64,000 nt of DNA from Flaccisagitta enflata (Eukaryota; Chaetognatha; Sagittoidea; Aphragmophora). The stretch spans positions 12,710,001 through 12,774,000 of the forward strand of contig OZ231128.1 of assembly GCA_965153355.1 (NCBI GenBank). The letters run 5' to 3'. The notes beneath the pieces were generated by a model that ran no database searches, was not told the DNA's origin, and saw nothing but the letters and a program-made list of their open reading frames with translations. Shown here one piece after another: positions 1 through 10,998 of this stretch. How positions within the stretch are numbered: position 1 is the first letter of the stretch; the number at the start of each line of letters is the position of its first letter. Made by a program: the position numbers and the translations under genes.

Positions 1-100
1 TCTGGAAACACCCGACAGATACAAAAGCAATCTCATCGAGAGATTTCCCGATGTCACTTTCGATGACAGATTTCAATGGCCCTGGAGGGCATTTCAAAAG
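1..100 (+). CDS. Exon-like fragment, unknown gene, 3' end at a GT donor
   Basis: The second frame is open from the window edge and reads LETPDRYKSNLIERF, then PDVTFDDRFQWPWRAFQK. It stops at a plausible donor (AAAG then GTAGGA at 101) in phase 0. The amino-acid composition looks like real protein, unlike the repeat translations around it. I do not recognise the family. The upstream part lies outside the window. A chance open frame of 33 codons cannot be excluded. Confidence 0.35.
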
Positions 101-202
101 GTAGGATATGTAAATAAGGGCTCGGAAAGGATATGGTCTTGATGGCAGGGAATGACTGCAGTGTGCGTGTGGTAAAACATCATTTGATTGAATGAAAACC
201 GT

Positions 203-310
203 TTTTAGTCGCGTGCACGTGACTCTACAATCCGCTCTGTTGGTCAGTCTGTTGGTTGGTCCGTCCATCCGTCGGAAAAACTTTGTTTTTTCGGGGTTTA
301 TTACGTTTTT
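203..310 (+). repeat. A-repeat, hairpin end
   Basis: Starts with T-run plus AGTCGCGTGCACGTGACT, a near-perfect hairpin, followed by CTACAA and a GTCCGTCC-type stretch, as in the other A-repeat copies. No clear far end was seen. The minisatellite at 311-795 probably occupies its interior. Confidence 0.6.
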
Positions 311-795
311 ACATCATTTTTTGTAATTGTGTCCCCTCATTGTTTCCCGACATTGCGTCCCGACATTGTGTGCCAACATTGTGTGCCAACATTGTGTCCA
401 GACATTGTGTCCCGACATGGTGTCCCGACATAGTGTCCCGCCATAGTGTCCCAATATTGTGTCCCGTCATTTTGTCCCAACATTGTGTCCTAAAATTGTG
501 TCCCTACATTGTGTCCCGACATTGTGACACGACATTGTGTCCTGACATTGTGTCCCGACATTGTGTCCCGAGATTGTGCCCCAACATTTAGTCCCGACAA
601 TGTGAACCGCAATTGTGTCCCAACATTTTGTCCCAATATTTTGTCCCAACATTATGTCCCGACAATGTGTCCCAACATTGTGTCTTGACATTGTGTCCCA
701 ACATCGTGTTCCAACAATGTGTGCCAATATTGTGTCCCGACATTGTGTCCCAACATTTTGTCCCCACATTGTGTCCCGACATTGTGCCAATGTGC
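311..795. repeat. 13-bp minisatellite (ACATTGTGTCCCG)
   Basis: About 37 imperfect copies of a 13-bp unit near ACATTGTGTCCCG run through this interval. They leave all forward frames largely open and create false reading frames on both strands. The array directly follows an A-repeat hairpin end, a pattern seen in several other A copies. Confidence 0.9.
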
Positions 796-1302
796 CAAAA
801 CAGCTCGCAAATAAGAATAATTGGACGAACTATTAGACAGGCAGATAGACGAATGGACCAACAAATATGGCAAGGTATAGATTTGCTTGTTTACAACAAA
901 AACATATGATCAGAATTTTTATAACTTCAAAGGTAGGTGGTTGCTGAATACATAGTCTGACTATCATGAAATTTTACATGCAAAAATAACAGATCAAGAT
1001 TCTTTAGATCTTTTTGCAGAAGTTGAATTGAGTTCTTAGAAGCTGATATTTATCAATTCTTTATCATGAGAGAAATGTGGTTACGTTACCAACGGTGCAA
1101 TCCTGGTTGTCAGGATAATAGAAAAAAAGTTATTACCCTGACTTTCTCTCTTACACTATTTCGACGGAAAAGCTAACAACTTTGTTGAAGCCTTCACTCA
1201 TCATCTTTTTAAGGTGGCCAGTTCGAAGGGAGTGACCGCGTTGCTATATTTTATGAGCGCTCAAGGGTTGAGTCTGAGAACAAAACATGTTTGTGACTTT
1301 TT
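796..1302. other. No gene seen
   Basis: AT-rich sequence with no convincing exon, RNA gene or strong repeat. A short ACAGGCAGATAGACG-like stretch may be a degraded A-repeat. Confidence 0.5.
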
Positions 1303-1474
1303 AGTTGCGGGCACGCGACTCTACACCTTGCCGTGTCGGTCAGTCCGTCTGTCCAATCCCCATCCGTCCCGTCCGTCAAAATATTTCTAAAATTGCAAGA
1401 CGTTTTTGCATTATTGCTCCTGTCCAACCGTCCGCGACTGGATTGCCGCGTATCCGGCCTTGTCTCTTTTAAGT
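1303..1474 (+). repeat. A-repeat, complete short copy
   Basis: Begins with AGTTGCGGGCACGCGACT (hairpin). It ends with GTCCGCGACTGGATTGCCGC followed by GTATCCGGCCTTGT. The interior holds GTCCGTC-type tetranucleotides and 'TTTTTGCATTATTGCTCCTG'. It is among the shortest full-length copies and useful as a reference for the family. Confidence 0.75.
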
Positions 1475-2264
1475 GGCGGAAATCGTCGTGACCTTTTTTA
1501 CCCTAACTTTGAAAGCTCATATCTCTTGAACGGATTGACCGATTGTCTTGATTTTTTGTACGGTATCATTATTTGACCTTGTTTACCGATGTGTGAAGTT
1601 ACAAGAAATTTCAGATGATGCAACCACCCGAACCAGCCTACCTATCCAAAAATTTCAAATTAGCGTAGCCAAAAAAATATTCCACAAAATTTTCTGGAAT
1701 TTTGCATGAACAACCATCCTACCTCTGGACAAATCCTGAGTAAGTTGTACGGTGATCACGTTTAATCTCACCCCTTAATAACAATTTTGCTCAAGGCCAT
1801 TTTCTTCTTGGCTACAGAGTCCTTGGTTGAGCCTCTAACATGAAATATTTATGACAAATCCATCCTTCACTTCTATCCCGCGAACAGGATTGTGTTTTTA
1901 ATCCAAAGCGAGAATATCTTTCTTGTTAAAAAAAAATAAATGATTTTGTTCCTTTGAATTTCTTCCACGCTAACACTCGATTACTGCCCTGCCAGAAACT
2001 GTGTACTGTTAGTTTCAAGGAAGTGCGAAAATCCCAGTATTCATTTGTCCAGAATGCGTTGCAACTGACTTAAAACACTCTGGCGATATATTTGACTTTT
2101 ATTGGTGGTATGAGAGAAATGAAAATGATACAGGTGCAATAGTTGTTTGACAGGTGTCAAATGTGGCAGAAGTGTTAGCCTTTGTTGGGGCATTATCAGT
2201 TCGCATTTCTGCAAGAGTGCTTTAGCCAATCAATTTCACATCACTTTTTATGGTTGGTGGCAAG
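1475..2264. other. AT-rich stretch, 3' side of SRCR gene
   Basis: No exon is seen. On the minus strand an AATAAA signal lies at 2098-2103 (TTTATT on plus), about 165 bases past the SRCR stop codon, which fits a 3' untranslated region for that gene. Confidence 0.45.
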
Positions 2265-2602
2265 CTAAATGGGATCAGAGGAGCATTCAACTCCCGCGTC
2301 TTCATGATGGCGACAGTTGTGGCGGCCCCAACTTCTGTACGGACAGTCCAAAATGCTTGATTCATTTCCTATACAGTTGACATCATCCATGAATATATCT
2401 CCGGTTCCTTCACCAAAAAAAGCACGTGTTCTCGCAATGCCATATTGATAGCCAAACATTTTGCAGATGACAAGGGCTTCTCTGTTGTCAAATCTGTCGC
2501 TACAGACAGTCCCCCAACTGCCATTTATATGGCGTACTTCAACGCGTCCACTGTAGAACCTTGCAGATTGTTTTCCATCCATTAAACGGATCTCCAGAAA
2601 AT
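2265..2602 (-). CDS. SRCR-domain exon, last exon of a scavenger-receptor-like gene
   Basis: This exon encodes one scavenger receptor cysteine-rich domain ([15 protein letters not shown] to DAGVECSSDPI, then stop). Six cysteines and the landmarks GRVEV, WGTVCSD, A..ICK.FGY, G.G.I..D.V.C and DC point to group A. Such domains bind proteins or polyanions outside the cell. The acceptor is CCTCAG before ATTTTCTGG, phase 1. Unlike its sister exons it has no donor and runs into TAG at 2265-2267, with a polyadenylation signal about 165 bases on, so it is read as the terminal exon. At the DNA level it is nearly identical to the exon at 4089-4427, which suggests recent duplication or conversion. Confidence 0.85.
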
Positions 2603-2855
2603 CTGAGGTATTTGCAAAAGGAGAGAAAACTGAATGGAGACAAACTATAATGAGGTCAGCAATCATTTTAAGTGAGAGTATATGTTGCCTTGTCAGTAGG
2701 TTAGTCTGTTGGTTGGTCATTCCATGTGTTGGATGCTCGTAGGTTTGTTGTAAGTTACAATATCCTTGAGGACGGATAGGCACAGACAAGTACCCTCCCC
2801 ATTTACACACATATGACACACACTCCACACACTTATCACACAGAAAATATTTCTT

Positions 2856-2858
2856 ATT

Positions 2859-2902
<44 letters not shown>

Positions 2903-2938
2903 ATTTCATTCTTTCTTTCTTTCTTTCTTTCTTTCTTT
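2856..2938. repeat. (CTTT)n microsatellite
   Basis: Tetranucleotide CTTT tract in the upstream flank of the last SRCR exon (intron on the minus strand). It abuts the T-run of the next A-repeat. Confidence 0.9.
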
Positions 2939-2940
2939 TT

Positions 2941-3173
2941 AGTTGCGGACACGCAACTCTATAAGAGACTTTGTCCCCGTCCGTCCGTCATCCGTTGGCC
3001 ATTGATGGTCATGGTCATGGTTTGTTCTTTTGAACTCATGTTTTTGATACTTTTTGTGTATGTTTGAGTGTTTGGGGTAGGTTTGGGTGTGGATGGGGGT
3101 TAGATGCCCCTGCCCACCCGTCCGCAACGATATTGTGACCTCTTTCTTTTTGTTTTCCCTGTTTTAGTGGCGG
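2941..3173 (+). repeat. A-repeat copy with AGTTGCGGAC arms
   Basis: Starts AGTTGCGGACACGCAACT. Near its far end is CCGTCCGCAACGATATTGTG. The far arm GTCCGCAAC is the reverse complement of the variant 5' arm GTTGCGGAC, so both ends carry the same change relative to the AGTCGCGGAC form. Confidence 0.7.
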
Positions 3174-3175
3174 AT

Positions 3176-3176
3176 T

Positions 3177-3212
<36 letters not shown>

Positions 3213-3345
3213 ATTTCTTTCAATCTTTCTTTCTTATTTCTATCTTTCTTGCTTTCTTATTTCTTTCTTTCTTTCTTATTTCTTTCTTTCTTTCTTATTT
3301 CTTTCTTTCTTTCATATTTCTTTCTTCCTTTTTTGCAATTTTCAA
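3176..3345. repeat. (TTTC)n microsatellite with interruptions
   Basis: Long CTTT/TTTC tract interrupted by TTATTT units, lying in an SRCR intron. It has no coding value. Confidence 0.9.
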
Positions 3346-3725
3346 CTAGGCAACTCACATGGATCAACAGACAGCCAGACCATGGACTAAGTCTCTTCCT
3401 TGTCAGCAACAAAAAATGTGTTAAAAATGCTTCTGAGAAAGCTCATAAATCATAAGGCTCACTGTTAATGCAGCTTTTTAACACATAAGCTGCATTTAGT
3501 TGGGACAAAAGCTTATCCATAAGACAAATTCTGATTGTAGATTGGTAAGGGAATCTTATGTTAAAATTTCATCACACAGGCTTGTTTTTACATTTTTGAC
3601 ATGTTTAGTGCTCGAGTGTTTCCCCTAAAACATGGTGCCTGTGTGAAAGCTTGACGGGGCAATACAAAAGAAACTCATTTTTAAAAACATGCTTCTAACG
3701 CAAATTCATCAAGAGGTACTTTTTC
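3346..3725. other. Intronic sequence, no gene seen
   Basis: AT-rich intron between SRCR exons. It contains a small inverted motif around 3470-3500 (TGCAGCTTTTTAACACATAA with AAGCTGCA) but nothing further I can name. Confidence 0.45.
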
Positions 3726-3857
3726 AGTCACGGACATGCGACTCTTGGACTTGTCAGTCAGTTGGGCCATTGGTCGGTCCATCTGTATATGCGATTTACT
3801 GCTATATTTCCCCTGCCAACCTTGTAGTGACTGGGTGCGTGTGTACACAGCCTCGTT
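3726..3857 (+). repeat. A-repeat, diverged copy
   Basis: Starts AGTCACGGACATGCGACT and ends TAGTGACTGGGTGCGTGTGT plus ACACAGCCTCGTT. The outer AGTCA/TGACT bases match each other although both depart from the common form. Confidence 0.55.
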
Positions 3858-4088
3858 AGTCTGATTCTTTTTTTTTTTCTAAATTGGCTACAAAAAAAAA
3901 TCTGCCTTTAACAAAGGAATTTGCTAGTCTGTTGAAGTTTGTTTTAACGATTTTCATTTGTTTCAGTTTTAATTGTTGTTAGGGTGCTGTTGGCAATTAC
4001 GATAACAATTCTTGTAATGGTTGGTTGCCATGTCGTGAATGGCACTTGAGTTCCATTGCTGAATATTTTTTTTTTAAAGAATACTTAC

Positions 4089-4427
4089 TCTTATCTCCAT
4101 CAGAGGTACATTCAACTCCCGCGTCTTCATGATGGCGACAGTTGTGGCGGCCCCAACTTCTGTATGGACAGTCCAAAATGCTTGATTCATTTCCTATACA
4201 GTTGACATCATCCATGAATATATCTCCGGTTCCTTCACCAAAAAAAGCACGTGTTCTCGCAATGCCATATTGATAGCCAAACATTTTGCAGATGACAAGG
4301 GCTTCTCTGTTGTCAAATCTGTCGCTACAAACAGTCCCCCAACTGCCATTTATATGGCGTACTTCAACGCGTCCACTGTAGAACCATGCAGATTGCTTCC
4401 CATCCATTAACTGAATGTCCAGATCAT
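4089..4427 (-). CDS. SRCR-domain exon
   Basis: A 339-bp exon, phase 1 at both ends, flanked by CCCCAG and GTAAGT. It encodes one group-A SRCR domain ([18 protein letters not shown] to CTSDGDK) with six cysteines. Symmetric phase-1 exons can be duplicated without breaking the frame, which fits the tandem domain layout. It differs from the last exon at only a handful of bases across the domain. The role is inferred from the family: extracellular ligand binding in a multi-SRCR protein. Confidence 0.88.
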
Positions 4428-4777
4428 CTGGGGAAGTCGAACAAGGAAAGAAGACGTATTAGAGACAAAACTTTGTCAATGGCAGCAACCATTAGTTCCC
4501 ATCCACTTGAGTAATCAGTATGATTCCATAAAAAGAAAAAAAAAGAAAATGTAAATTGAAGGTTAGAATCAAAATGCACTTTTTGTACAGTTGTATTGAT
4601 GGAGAAATTGTGATTGTGCAACTTTCTTTTAGAATCAACATTTTCCTTTGAGCCGGCCTATTACTGCTGTTGTAACATACTTTTACAATGCTGGTTTTGG
4701 TTGGTCCCCAGCTTTTCATTAGACTTGTGTTCCATCACTTATTTCTTTTCTTTTTTTTTTTTTTGAGAAATACTTAC
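4428..4777. other. SRCR intron
   Basis: Intron between two SRCR exons. AT-rich with short A and T runs. No other feature seen. Confidence 0.6.
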
Positions 4778-5116
4778 TCTTATCTCCATCAGAAGTACAT
4801 TCAACTCCGGCATCTTCATGATGGCCACAGTTGTGACGGCCCCAGCTACTGTATGGACAGTCCAAGATGCTTGTTTCGTTCCCTTCACAGGTCACATCAT
4901 CCATGAGTATGTCTCCAGTTCCTTTACCAAAAAAAGCACGTGTTCTCGAAATGCCATATTGATAGCCAAACATTTTGCAGATGACAAGGGCTTCTCTGTT
5001 GTCAAATCTGTCGCTACAAACAGTCCCCCAACTGCCATTAATATGTTGTACTTCAACACGTCCACTGAAGAACCATGCAGATTGTTTTCCATCCATTAAA
5101 CGGATCTCCAGAGAAT
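4778..5116 (-). CDS. SRCR-domain exon
   Basis: A 339-bp symmetric phase-1 exon with acceptor ACCTTAG and donor GTAAGT. It encodes [18 protein letters not shown] to [10 protein letters not shown], a complete group-A SRCR domain with six cysteines. It is more diverged ([28 protein letters not shown]) than the two exons downstream in the gene, so it is an older duplicate. It belongs to the same minus-strand gene. Confidence 0.88.
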
Positions 5117-5318
5117 CTAAGGTATTTGCAAAAAGAGAGAAACTAAGGCATGGATAAAAAAAGGTTAACCATGAATTTAGGTAGGAGCAGTTATGTGACA
5201 ACTGCCTGTAAACAACCAAAATTCAAAGTTTGATGGACCAACAGATCGACCAATGGATGGACCGATGGACCAACAAACGGACAAAGCCAGTCACACAGTA
5301 GCTATCATGCAACTTAAA

Positions 5319-5512
5319 ATAAGGCCGCTACGCAGCTACCCCAGTCACGTGCGGATGGGCAGGGGCAGAAATGGAAAAAGTCACATGGGCATTTGGGCGG
5401 AAGTGGTGAGCTCAAAAAATCTCATAAATGCCAAAAAAGTAAACAGAGGACCAACCAATGGGTGGACAGATGGAGGGATATAGCGGGGTGTAGAGTTGCA
5501 TCGCACGCGACT
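5319..5512 (-). repeat. A-repeat, reverse orientation
   Basis: Read on the minus strand it starts AGTCGCGTGCGATGCAACTC and ends ATCCGCACGTGACTGGGGTA, then GCGGCCTTATT. The GTGCG/CGCAC arm pair at the two ends is a matched variant. It lies in an SRCR intron. Confidence 0.65.
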
Positions 5513-5519
5513 GAAAAAA

Positions 5520-6354
5520 GCTAAATGTAGTTAGAAATTTTGAATCAAAATGTAGTTTTTGATTGATTGCAATGATATGAAAATCAAATATGACTATGAG
5601 GGAGTGTCTATGTGTATAGGTTGATTGGGAGGTCCAAGATATGCCACTTTTTTCAGACTCGGACACAAGGCTCTGTACATGTTGTCCGTCAGTCCATTGC
5701 TTGGTCCATCAGCCCATTCAAAACATTATGGAAGTAGAGACTTTCCTTGTCCTTTTTGAAGCGTTATAACACCTCTCACATAATTAGGCAAACTGGCAAA
5801 AATATAAAAATGGATAGAAATAATGCATTCAGTGGGATGAAATTTAACACAGAGGAAGCTAAAATATAGTAGTTTCACAAACCGGGGCCTAATCGTGTAC
5901 CCGGGAAAGTGCGTGGCTCTCGGAAAGTGTTATGCCAAAAATGCATTGAAAGATTATGAATGATTTTGACTTGGAAATTTTTGATAATGGAACAACGTAA
6001 ACCTCCATGAACTTTACCATGAAAAGTGCAAGAAAACATCATTTTTCAGGTTCTTGTATCACATCAGACAAAAGTGAGTCATCATTACCAATATACAGTC
6101 ATTAACAGCTGCGAAAAGCAACAAAAAACTTTTGTCAAAGGGAATGGTTTTAGCAACAAATTTGAAGCTAAACAAAGCCTAATTTTGTGAGTGGTGTTAG
6201 GTCATTGTAAGGTATGTAAGTGTGAAATTATGTTGTACTATAGTTTTGAAGTACTGCAGTACTCCCCCTGCCTAAACGTTGCTACTTTTCCCCTGAGGCT
6301 GTTGCATGTCAATCTATTTATAAGGCTAAACACTTTTTTGATAGGGATATTAAC
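5520..6354. other. SRCR intron, no gene seen
   Basis: AT-rich intron between SRCR exons. A poor A-repeat-like start (CAGACTCGGACACAAGGCTC) is seen near 5655. Otherwise there is no recognisable exon or RNA gene. Confidence 0.5.
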
Positions 6355-6693
6355 CTTTATCTCCATCAGAGGAGCAAACAACTCCAGCATCTTCATGATG
6401 GCCACAGTTATGCCGGCCCCAACCACTGTAGGGACAGTCCATGATGCTTGTTTCATTTCCATTGCAGTTCACATCATCCATGAATATAGGTCCAGTGCCT
6501 TGGCCAAAAAAAGCACGTGATTTTGCAATGCCATATTGATAGCCAAGCATTTTGCAGATGATAACAGCTTCTGTGTTGTCAAATTTGTCACTACAGACAG
6601 TCCCCCAACTGCCACTCATTTGGCGCACTTCAACGCGTCCACTGTAGAACCATGCAGATTGTTTTCCGTCCATTAAACGGATCTCCAGAGAAT
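6355..6693 (-). CDS. SRCR-domain exon, most 5' one in the window
   Basis: A 339-bp symmetric phase-1 exon (acceptor TCTCAG, donor GTTAAT). It encodes [18 protein letters not shown] to [10 protein letters not shown] with six cysteines. It is the most diverged of the four ([40 protein letters not shown]). The GTTAAT donor is weaker than its sisters' GTAAGT. Upstream exons, including any signal peptide, must lie beyond 6.7 kb and were not found in this window. Confidence 0.85.
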
Positions 6694-6839
6694 CTGAGAT
6701 AAATGCACAGGGAGTATTTTTTCGATTGGTATAAGATTTGGTTTATGTAATTCGACTTTTTTAAGCATGGGATTATTATTTTTTCTTTCATTTTGTTTCT
6801 GAAATGGTTAAAATTCTTGTAATGTTAAAACTGCTCCGC

Positions 6840-7127
6840 ACGCTTATTCAGCCGCTGCCCAAAAGGGTAATCCAAAGAGCTCGTCAGGTCTCAAAAAGCT
6901 GAAAGAATTTCGTTTCTTTAACTCTTTTGGGCAGCGGCCCCAAAGAAGACAAAGTCCTGCAGAACACAGGGGGAATCTGTCCGCCCATCCATCTGTCCAT
7001 CCATCCATCTGTCCACCCATACGTCTATTCGTCTCCCACTGCCCCATCCTCAGGGCTTTGTCTCATTTGGGGCTCAAATCCAAACTGTATGGCCGAAATC
7101 CCAGCAAAAAAAGCCCATATCCAAGCA
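6840..7127. repeat. B-repeat fragments
   Basis: CAGCCGCTGCCCAAAAGGG at about 6850 and TTTTGGGCAGCGGCCCCAAA at about 6925 form an inverted pair of the B-repeat end. A GTCCATCCATCC stretch and remnants of the 'TCCTGTAGGACACAGGGG' subfamily motif follow. The copy is truncated. Confidence 0.5.
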
Positions 7128-7242
7128 AAATAGTCGCAAAAGCGTTAGATGGTCAGCGGTACCCGTTGCCCTATGGCGAGAGATATGTGAGTGTGTGGTG
7201 ATAGTTGCGGGCAGCGGCCCCCGAAGGGCCGATGACCTATGC
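7128..7242 (+). repeat. B-repeat 5' module; candidate left end of the Helentron
   Basis: Reads TAGTCGCAAAAGCGTTAGAT, GGTCAGCGGTACCCGTTGCC, then GGGCAGCGGCCCCCGAAGGG and CCGATGACCTATGC. The same order opens the short element at 53149 and, reversed, ends at 45845 and about 30490. The last part is the inverse of the 3' hairpin at 18541, as expected for subterminal inverted repeats. Assigning it to the 7-18 kb element is an inference from orientation. Confidence 0.5.
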
Positions 7243-7718
7243 TGTTTTTAATAATTTTGGATTAGATAATATTGTTATTTCACCAAAAAAAAATGAATCG
7301 ATGAAAAAACATTTCTTCTATGTCTTTCTCATTACATATTGGAAAGATGTTTATAACTACGGTATAAACAAAATTTATGTTGACGCGATCATTGACAAAG
7401 ACAAAAACTGTCTTGGCTAAGATAGGAATGAAATTCAACTTGATGTCAGAAAAAATGTGTGCCAAAGAAATCGTCCCTTGAAAAACCTCTGTACTATGTT
7501 TGTGAGAACTTAGTACAACAGACCAGCATCCAAAAAAACAAAACAAACAAAAAAGCGACAAAACAAAGTCATGTAATTGATTCTTTTGTTGGCGAGTGTA
7601 TGTGTTCCTAAAAGGTCAAGCCAACGCGATTACGTGCCCAATTGAGCAAGATCGTCAACATTTCAGCTAGCAAAGCGTAGAAAGTCATTGAACAAGGTTA
7701 GTTTGCGTACTGGAAGAG

Positions 7719-7723
<5 letters not shown>

Positions 7724-7782
<59 letters not shown>
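7724..7782. repeat. (GA)n microsatellite
   Basis: Uninterrupted GA tract directly followed by a GT-rich tract. Confidence 0.95.
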
Positions 7783-7786
<4 letters not shown>

Positions 7787-7792
7787 CCTCTC

Positions 7793-8043
<251 letters not shown>

Positions 8044-8059
8044 TGCGTTGTCTAGCCGA

Positions 8060-9300
8060 TTAGCGCGTGATTCGCTGCCTAGTTGAGCGAATTGTATTTT
8101 CCATCAAATGTTTAAGAAATGAGATTTGCAAAGGAAGGAGCCGATATAGGCGTTCAGAGGGTCTAAATGATGAAATCTTCATATGGGTTATAACTCTCTT
8201 GGAATATGGTCTAATTATGTATAAGGACACTAAAAAAACAAAAATCAATGCAAAATACATGGTTAGGCAAAGTTTTCTTATTTTGAGGCCAAAGTTGGAC
8301 ATTTTCCCAGATATCACCTTTTACCCATGATGGTAAAACCAAATCTGTTACTCCAGGGAAGGTAGAAAATCATCAACAAGACCTCAAAGAACCAATTAAA
8401 TTGCGAGCCGACCCTCCCCTATGAAAAAGTTGTCTTCTTTTTACTACTTGACAGTCTTCACAGGAAATTGCCGTTTTGCATAGAAATTGAAAAATTGCAA
8501 AATCTAAGAACATACAGACCTCCAAAAATTGATTCTTAAGGAATTTATGTTTTAGTTTATGCAAAAAAAATCATCCTATCTCAAGATCGGCAATTTCCCG
8601 CTCAATAAATGTTTTTTTCTGGAAATCTAAAATTTGCTTGAAAATTACACAAAATGACATCAAAACCCCACTTATTATCGGCCGAATAACTTGAAATTTG
8701 ACATGGAGCAACCTTAGTTAATACATTATCTTGTCCTAAAATCTCAACTAAATCGAAGGACGGGAAGTATGGTTATTAAGCCGAGAAAAAAAAGTTCCAA
8801 ATTTCCTAGTTTTCATTTGACACATGACCTTTTCAATGAATTAAGTGTATTTCCATAGTTGGAGGGGGAGAAAATCTTGACGAAAATTTTTGGCATATCT
8901 TGAAAGGTTACTTAGGGGGTATAAAAAGTGAAAATGACTATGATCCGATTTTTTAATTGCGTTATCATCGTGGATGTAAGCAACTGAGTAACAAATTGTC
9001 ACATCAAATGACGATTTTGATGAGGTTTTTACCGCTTTTTTGTCCTGCACAGTATATCTAGTGTCTATTAAAGGATCTAAGTCTGTTCTAATAAGTAATA
9101 TGCAACCAAACGACATGTTCACAACATTTTTTGAAAGAAAAAACGAGTTTTTTTTTTATCAAAATAAGGTTGGAAAATGGTTGACCCTTTAAACCTGTTT
9201 TCTGGTCTGCTTTCTGACTTAAAGAAATTTGAGACTGATATACTAATTACACATGAATGGTCAGTTGATCTGTCAATTTTTGTCAGTTAATCAATCAGTT
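8060..9300. other. AT-rich sequence without a gene
   Basis: No exon, promoter or RNA gene is recognisable. If the left boundary at 7128 is right, this is the 5' untranslated part of the Helentron. Otherwise it is ordinary intergenic DNA. Confidence 0.4.
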
Positions 9301-9328
9301 GGTCCTTCTGATCCCGTGATGCCAGAGT

Positions 9329-9401
<73 letters not shown>
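9329..9401. repeat. (GA)n microsatellite
   Basis: Pure GA tract of about 35 units. Confidence 0.95.
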
Positions 9402-9402
<1 letters not shown>

Positions 9403-9613
9403 ATCTGTTTTGGGTGTAGGGACAGTAGCCCGTTTAGTCTGTCCTTTGTTCTCTCTCTTATGGGGAAAAAGATCCACCAAAGACACCGACCTCTGAAAAA
9501 AGTCTGTACTGATTTGGATAAAAATCAGTACAGTCGCACAAAAAGAATTTCAGTATGAAAAAAGTAAAAAGAAATCTGCTGGTAATAAAGGGCGTTAGTG
9601 CGTGTATTGGTCG

Positions 9614-9716
<103 letters not shown>

Positions 9717-9945
9717 TGACAGACAGACAGAGAAGGATAGACAAATGAAAAAAAATGACAATAAGAGACTTGTTCATGACAGAAAATTTATCTAGTTTTC
9801 TTTTATTTTATTCTTGTGGTTCTACCATTTCAGATCATGTAACGCGGTAATCTTGGAGATTCTTGGAACAGTTGATACAGAAGCTTCCTTTATAAAGAAA
9901 ATCAGGTCATGTTAATTGTTTGAAAAGGTAGTAACCTGATTAAAG

Positions 9946-10998
9946 ATGAAGACTATTGGACTGCTATTAGCAGATAGTCTTATGAAGGGATGCTCATTCG
10001 CAGCAAGACGGCTTTTGATCAAGAATTATGGTTTGAGTGAGTTGAGTGTTCAGTGTTTCCCAGGTAAAACCACTGATCAGCTTATAGGCGGCAATGGCGA
10101 GGTTCACAATCTCATGCTGCAAAAGTCTTATGACTTTGTCTTTTTGGTTGCTGGTGCGAATGATTTCAATCATAATGAGGATGATTGCCATGTGATGAAG
10201 TGCAAATCGATTGCGAGAATGCGCAATGATCTTGTTCATGGGTTTTGTACACAATATCCTCTAACCAAGCTTGTTTTGGCTCCCATCCCAATGCGCCGAC
10301 TGTCCAAAAACTCAGATATGATTCACAATCATCCTGAATGTGGATCCAAAAGCTGGATAGACACAACAAACAACGCCATTTTACTCTATCAGAGATGTTT
10401 CTCAGTTTGTGAATGTCACAAAAATCAAGTGAGGTCGGTTGTTTCACCTCCTCTTGATGATTGGCTCCCCTACTTGTCATTAGATGGGTTGCATTTGACA
10501 GATGGTAGAAAAGGCCAGACAGATGGCAAGCTTAAAATGGTACAGTACCTTCTCAAACCCAGAACAAAATTTGCCCTTTCACAGGATGACTTCCCTCCTT
10601 TGCCCAAAGCCTCAGCTACATTTTCATTTGAACCGCAGGTCGCTATTCCAAAGGTGGTTCGAAAAGAAAAGCCTAATCCTAATCCTTTCATTCTACAGTG
10701 CTGCCTTGCTCAAGATGTTTCTTTCAGAGGTCCTATCAAAAAAACTTCTGAGCAAGTGTCAAAGTCATCTGTCACTTTGCCAAAATCTGTTCCTACCCTT
10801 CGCAAAATGCGAAAGAAGCCCAAAAAAGCAGATCAGTGGGTTCCTCCTGTTTCTAACATTGAAATTTGTTTTACACAGCCCAATCATCTTCCTCTCGCCA
10901 AACCAAAGCTGATTCGGCAAAAGAAAGTTAGCAACACAAACCAACAGCGAGAAGAACAACATAAGAAACAGCGAAAACAAAAGGAGTCCTTGGTATGA
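9946..10998 (+). CDS. SGNH/GDSL-hydrolase-like protein of the Helentron
   Basis: 350 codons from an ATG. The first ~190 residues look like an SGNH hydrolase. LLADSLMKG near the start holds the candidate nucleophile Ser11 (ADSL in place of GDSL). GANDFN gives Asn72, and DGLHLTDG gives the Asp180/His183 pair. The rest is basic and low in structure, with DDFPPLP around residue 205 and Lys/Arg-rich ends. Esterase-like domains are known in some transposon proteins (for example ORF1 of CR1-type retrotransposons), where their role is unclear. The frame ends at TGA 10996. A second frame is open across that point, so the protein may once have continued into the downstream region. Confidence 0.7.
   Translation: MKTIGLLLADSLMKGCSFAARRLLIKNYGLSELSVQCFPGKTTDQLIGGNGEVHNLMLQKSYDFVFLVAGANDFNHNEDDCHVMKCKSIARMRNDLVHGFCTQYPLTKLVLAPIPMRRLSKNSDMIHNHPECGSKSWIDTTNNAILLYQRCFSVCECHKNQVRSVVSPPLDDWLPYLSLDGLHLTDGRKGQTDGKLKMVQYLLKPRTKFALSQDDFPPLPKASATFSFEPQVAIPKVVRKEKPNPNPFILQCCLAQDVSFRGPIKKTSEQVSKSSVTLPKSVPTLRKMRKKPKKADQWVPPVSNIEICFTQPNHLPLAKPKLIRQKKVSNTNQQREEQHKKQRKQKESLV

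Noticed and set aside
256-909. Several ~60-110-codon frames on both strands, rich in Cys, Pro and His
   Set aside because: They are translations of the 13-bp minisatellite. The unit length gives open frames in several phases on both strands.
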